Source of the DNA: Nocardia jejuensis NBRC 103114
GTDB lineage: Bacteria; Actinomycetota; Actinomycetes; Mycobacteriales; Mycobacteriaceae
DNA length: 64,000 nt
NCBI RefSeq assembly: GCF_001613145.1
Contig: NZ_BDBU01000005.1
Location: 62,001-126,000, forward strand
Direction of reading: 5' to 3'
This document shows, one piece after another, positions 62,407 through 64,000 of this stretch. The first letter of the stretch is position 1. Each line of letters opens with the position of its first letter. The translations under genes and the position numbers were made by a program. The notes below the pieces were generated by a model. It worked only from the letters and a program-made list of their open reading frames with translations, searched no databases and was not told the origin of the DNA.

Positions 62407-64000
62407 TCACGCGTAGTCGGGCGGCATCTCGTCGAAATCCGGCGGAGCCTCGTCCGGCCACGGAACATCGTCGACGGCGGGCGCGGGCTGATTCCGGCTG
62501 GGCGCGGTCGCGCGGCCGGTGGAAGCAGTCCGCGACGACGGTGCGGACGTGGACGACTCGGATGCCGCCCGTGACCGCGAAGGCGGCAGGTCACCACCTG
62601 CGAGCCGGGATTTGCCCGGCTCGGCGGCCTGACGAGCTTTGACAGGCGCGGCCGTGCCGGCGGCGGCGCTCGCCGCCCCGGCATCACCCGCACCGCCCGT
62701 GATCACCTCCAGCACGCCCTCGCCGTACTTGGCCCGCTTGTTCTCACCGATCCCGGAGATCCCCGCCAGATCGCTCAGCGAGGCGGGCTTGCGCGAGGCG
62801 ATATCGCGCAGCGTCGCGTCGTGGAAGACCACGTACGCGGGCACGCCCTGCTCCTTGGCGGTGGCCGCACGCCAGGCCCGCAGCCGCTCGAACAGATCCG
62901 CATCACCGGGAGCCAGATCAGCCGCGGGCCGAGAAGCCTTGCCGGACTTGGGCGCTCGCACCGCCTTCGTGCGTTCGGGCTCACGCCGCAGCATCACCTG
63001 ACGGCCCTCGAACAGCACCTCGTTGCTGGCATCGGTGAGCGTCAGCACGCCGTAGTCGCCGTGCACCGCGAGCAGTCCCTGCGCCAGCAGCTGCCGCGCC
63101 ACACCACGCCATTCGATGTCGCGCAGCTCGGTGCCGACGCCGAAGGTCTTGATCTCGTGGTGCGAATGCTGCTCGACCTTCGGATTGCGCTTGCCGACCA
63201 GGATGTCCACGATGTGCCCCGCGCCGAAGCTCTGTCCCCGCTCACGTTTGAGCCGCAGCACGGTGGAGAGCATCTTCTGCGCGGGCACGGTGCCGTCCCA
63301 GGATTCGGGGGCGTTCACACAGGTGTCGCAGTTTCCGCAGGCCTCGGCCGTCTCCTGGCCGAAGTAGGCCAGGAGCTGACTGCGGCGGCAACGAACGGTT
63401 TCGCAGAGCGCGAGCATGGCATCGAGATGCAGTTGCAGCTGACGCCGGTGCGCCGCGTCACCTTCGGAGGAGTCGATCATCTTGCGTTGCTGCACAACGT
63501 CACTCAGGCCGTACACCATCCACGCCGTGGAGGGCAGTCCGTCGCGCCCGGCGCGGCCGGTCTCCTGGTAGTACCCCTCCACCGATTTCGGCAGATCCAG
63601 ATGCGCGACGAACCGCACATCCGGCTTGTCGATGCCCATGCCGAACGCGATGGTGGCGCACACCACCAGCCCGTCCTCACGCAGGAAGCGGGCCTGGTTG
63701 GTGGCGCGGGTCCGATTGTCCAGACCGGCGTGGTAGGGCACGGCTTCGACGCCGTTGGCGCTCAGGAACGCGGCGGTCTTCTCCACGGAGTTCCGCGAGA
63801 GGCAGTAGACGATGCCCGCCGCCCCGGGATGCTCCTCACGAATGAATGCCAGCAGTTGCTGCTCGGGCCGGTTCTTGGCCTCGATCCGGTACTGGATATT
63901 GGGCCGGTCGAAGCTCGCGACGAAATGCTTGGCCCCGCGAGTCGAACCCGCCGGCGCTTCGCGCAGGTCGAGCCGCTCGGCGATCTCCTTGCGTGTGGCG
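62407..64000 (-). CDS. recQ: ATP-dependent DNA helicase RecQ (C-terminal part)
   Basis: Runs off the right edge, so the N-terminal DEAD-box lobe is missing. Visible: helicase C-terminal lobe with [34 protein letters not shown] and [10 protein letters not shown] (motif VI); zinc-binding cysteines [12 protein letters not shown]...CGNCDTC; winged-helix RQC region; an HRDC domain ([33 protein letters not shown]...[11 protein letters not shown]). The last about 100 residues are a Ser/Ala/Pro tail ending in acidic prolines ([15 protein letters not shown]). Acts in recombination and repair. Confidence 0.96.
   Translation of the reverse strand, partial: ATRKEIAERLDLREAPAGSTRGAKHFVASFDRPNIQYRIEAKNRPEQQLLAFIREEHPGAAGIVYCLSRNSVEKTAAFLSANGVEAVPYHAGLDNRTRATNQARFLREDGLVVCATIAFGMGIDKPDVRFVAHLDLPKSVEGYYQETGRAGRDGLPSTAWMVYGLSDVVQQRKMIDSSEGDAAHRRQLQLHLDAMLALCETVRCRRSQLLAYFGQETAEACGNCDTCVNAPESWDGTVPAQKMLSTVLRLKRERGQSFGAGHIVDILVGKRNPKVEQHSHHEIKTFGVGTELRDIEWRGVARQLLAQGLLAVHGDYGVLTLTDASNEVLFEGRQVMLRREPERTKAVRAPKSGKASRPAADLAPGDADLFERLRAWRAATAKEQGVPAYVVFHDATLRDIASRKPASLSDLAGISGIGENKRAKYGEGVLEVITGGAGDAGAASAAAGTAAPVKARQAAEPGKSRLAGGDLPPSRSRAASESSTSAPSSRTASTGRATAPSRNQPAPAVDDVPWPDEAPPDFDEMPPDYA

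Noticed and set aside
62132..62416. Frames encoding repeated PRCLGASV peptides
   Set aside because: Translation of the 8-bp tandem repeat; not a protein.

Overview
The window is a high-GC actinobacterial chromosome segment, most likely from a mycolic-acid-containing genus close to Nocardia. This is inferred from: a 13E12-type DUF222/HNH gene carrying a mycobacterial-type SOS box, two WhiB-family genes, an MmpS-like secreted protein, a cutinase-like serine esterase with a Thr/Pro tail, many TetR regulators, frequent GTG/TTG starts, and a tmRNA tag ADSNQRDYALAA that differs by one residue from the mycobacterial-type tag. I see no phage, insertion sequence, integrase, rRNA operon or CRISPR array.

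Layout. 0-9.6 kb: a tRNA-Ala(GGC) with a truncated DUF5753 regulator behind it, the SOS-box DUF222/HNH gene, a secreted trypsin-like protease, a LysR gene divergent from a fused alpha/beta hydrolase-NmrA gene, an F420/flavin LLM oxidoreductase, an orphan MmpS-like protein, a tiny secreted peptide with a C-terminal Cys-bracketed octapeptide, and a membrane-anchored DsbA-like protein. 9.6-17.9 kb: MFS gene coupled to pgm, a secreted lipase, a DHA2 drug exporter with divergent TetR, and an L-gulono-1,4-lactone-oxidase-type flavoenzyme. 18.1-22.8 kb: two small LEA-like proteins, a BCCT osmolyte transporter and MscL, which look like an osmotic-stress neighbourhood, followed by a second DHA2 exporter. 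22.8-31.1 kb: a DUF3533 membrane protein with divergent TetR, another TetR, a DUF4132 protein, and a VOC/FAD-oxidoreductase operon.

31-37.7 kb: a degenerate SDR divergent from its TetR across three palindromic boxes; an MFS/TetR/DUF3237 locus with a 17-bp operator repeated about 1.3 kb apart; the cutinase-like protein. 38-47.3 kb: an MHS-type transporter, two divergent CocE/NonD hydrolases, TetR, an acyl-CoA synthetase translationally coupled to a 48-residue SDR stub, and an AraC regulator. 47.3-54.3 kb: WhiB, then a MarR / DHA2-exporter-with-three-beta-sandwich-repeats / beta-sandwich-YceI operon, which is the most unusual system here, then a TetR-DHA2 operon. 54.4-60.7 kb: UppP, WhiB, a small membrane protein, an ABC-F ATPase, a beta-lactamase-fold lipoprotein without its catalytic Ser/Lys, a DUF899 protein, and the YefM-YoeB toxin-antitoxin pair. 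60.8-64 kb: tmRNA, SmpB, tRNA-Glu(CTC), a 9 x 8-bp tandem repeat and the C-terminal part of RecQ.

Functionally the window is an accessory mixture of envelope and lipid hydrolases, drug efflux pumps each paired with a local repressor, stress proteins, and a housekeeping island of translation rescue (smpB-ssrA). Several terminators share one hairpin core. All functional assignments are from motifs and architecture read by eye; no database search was run.
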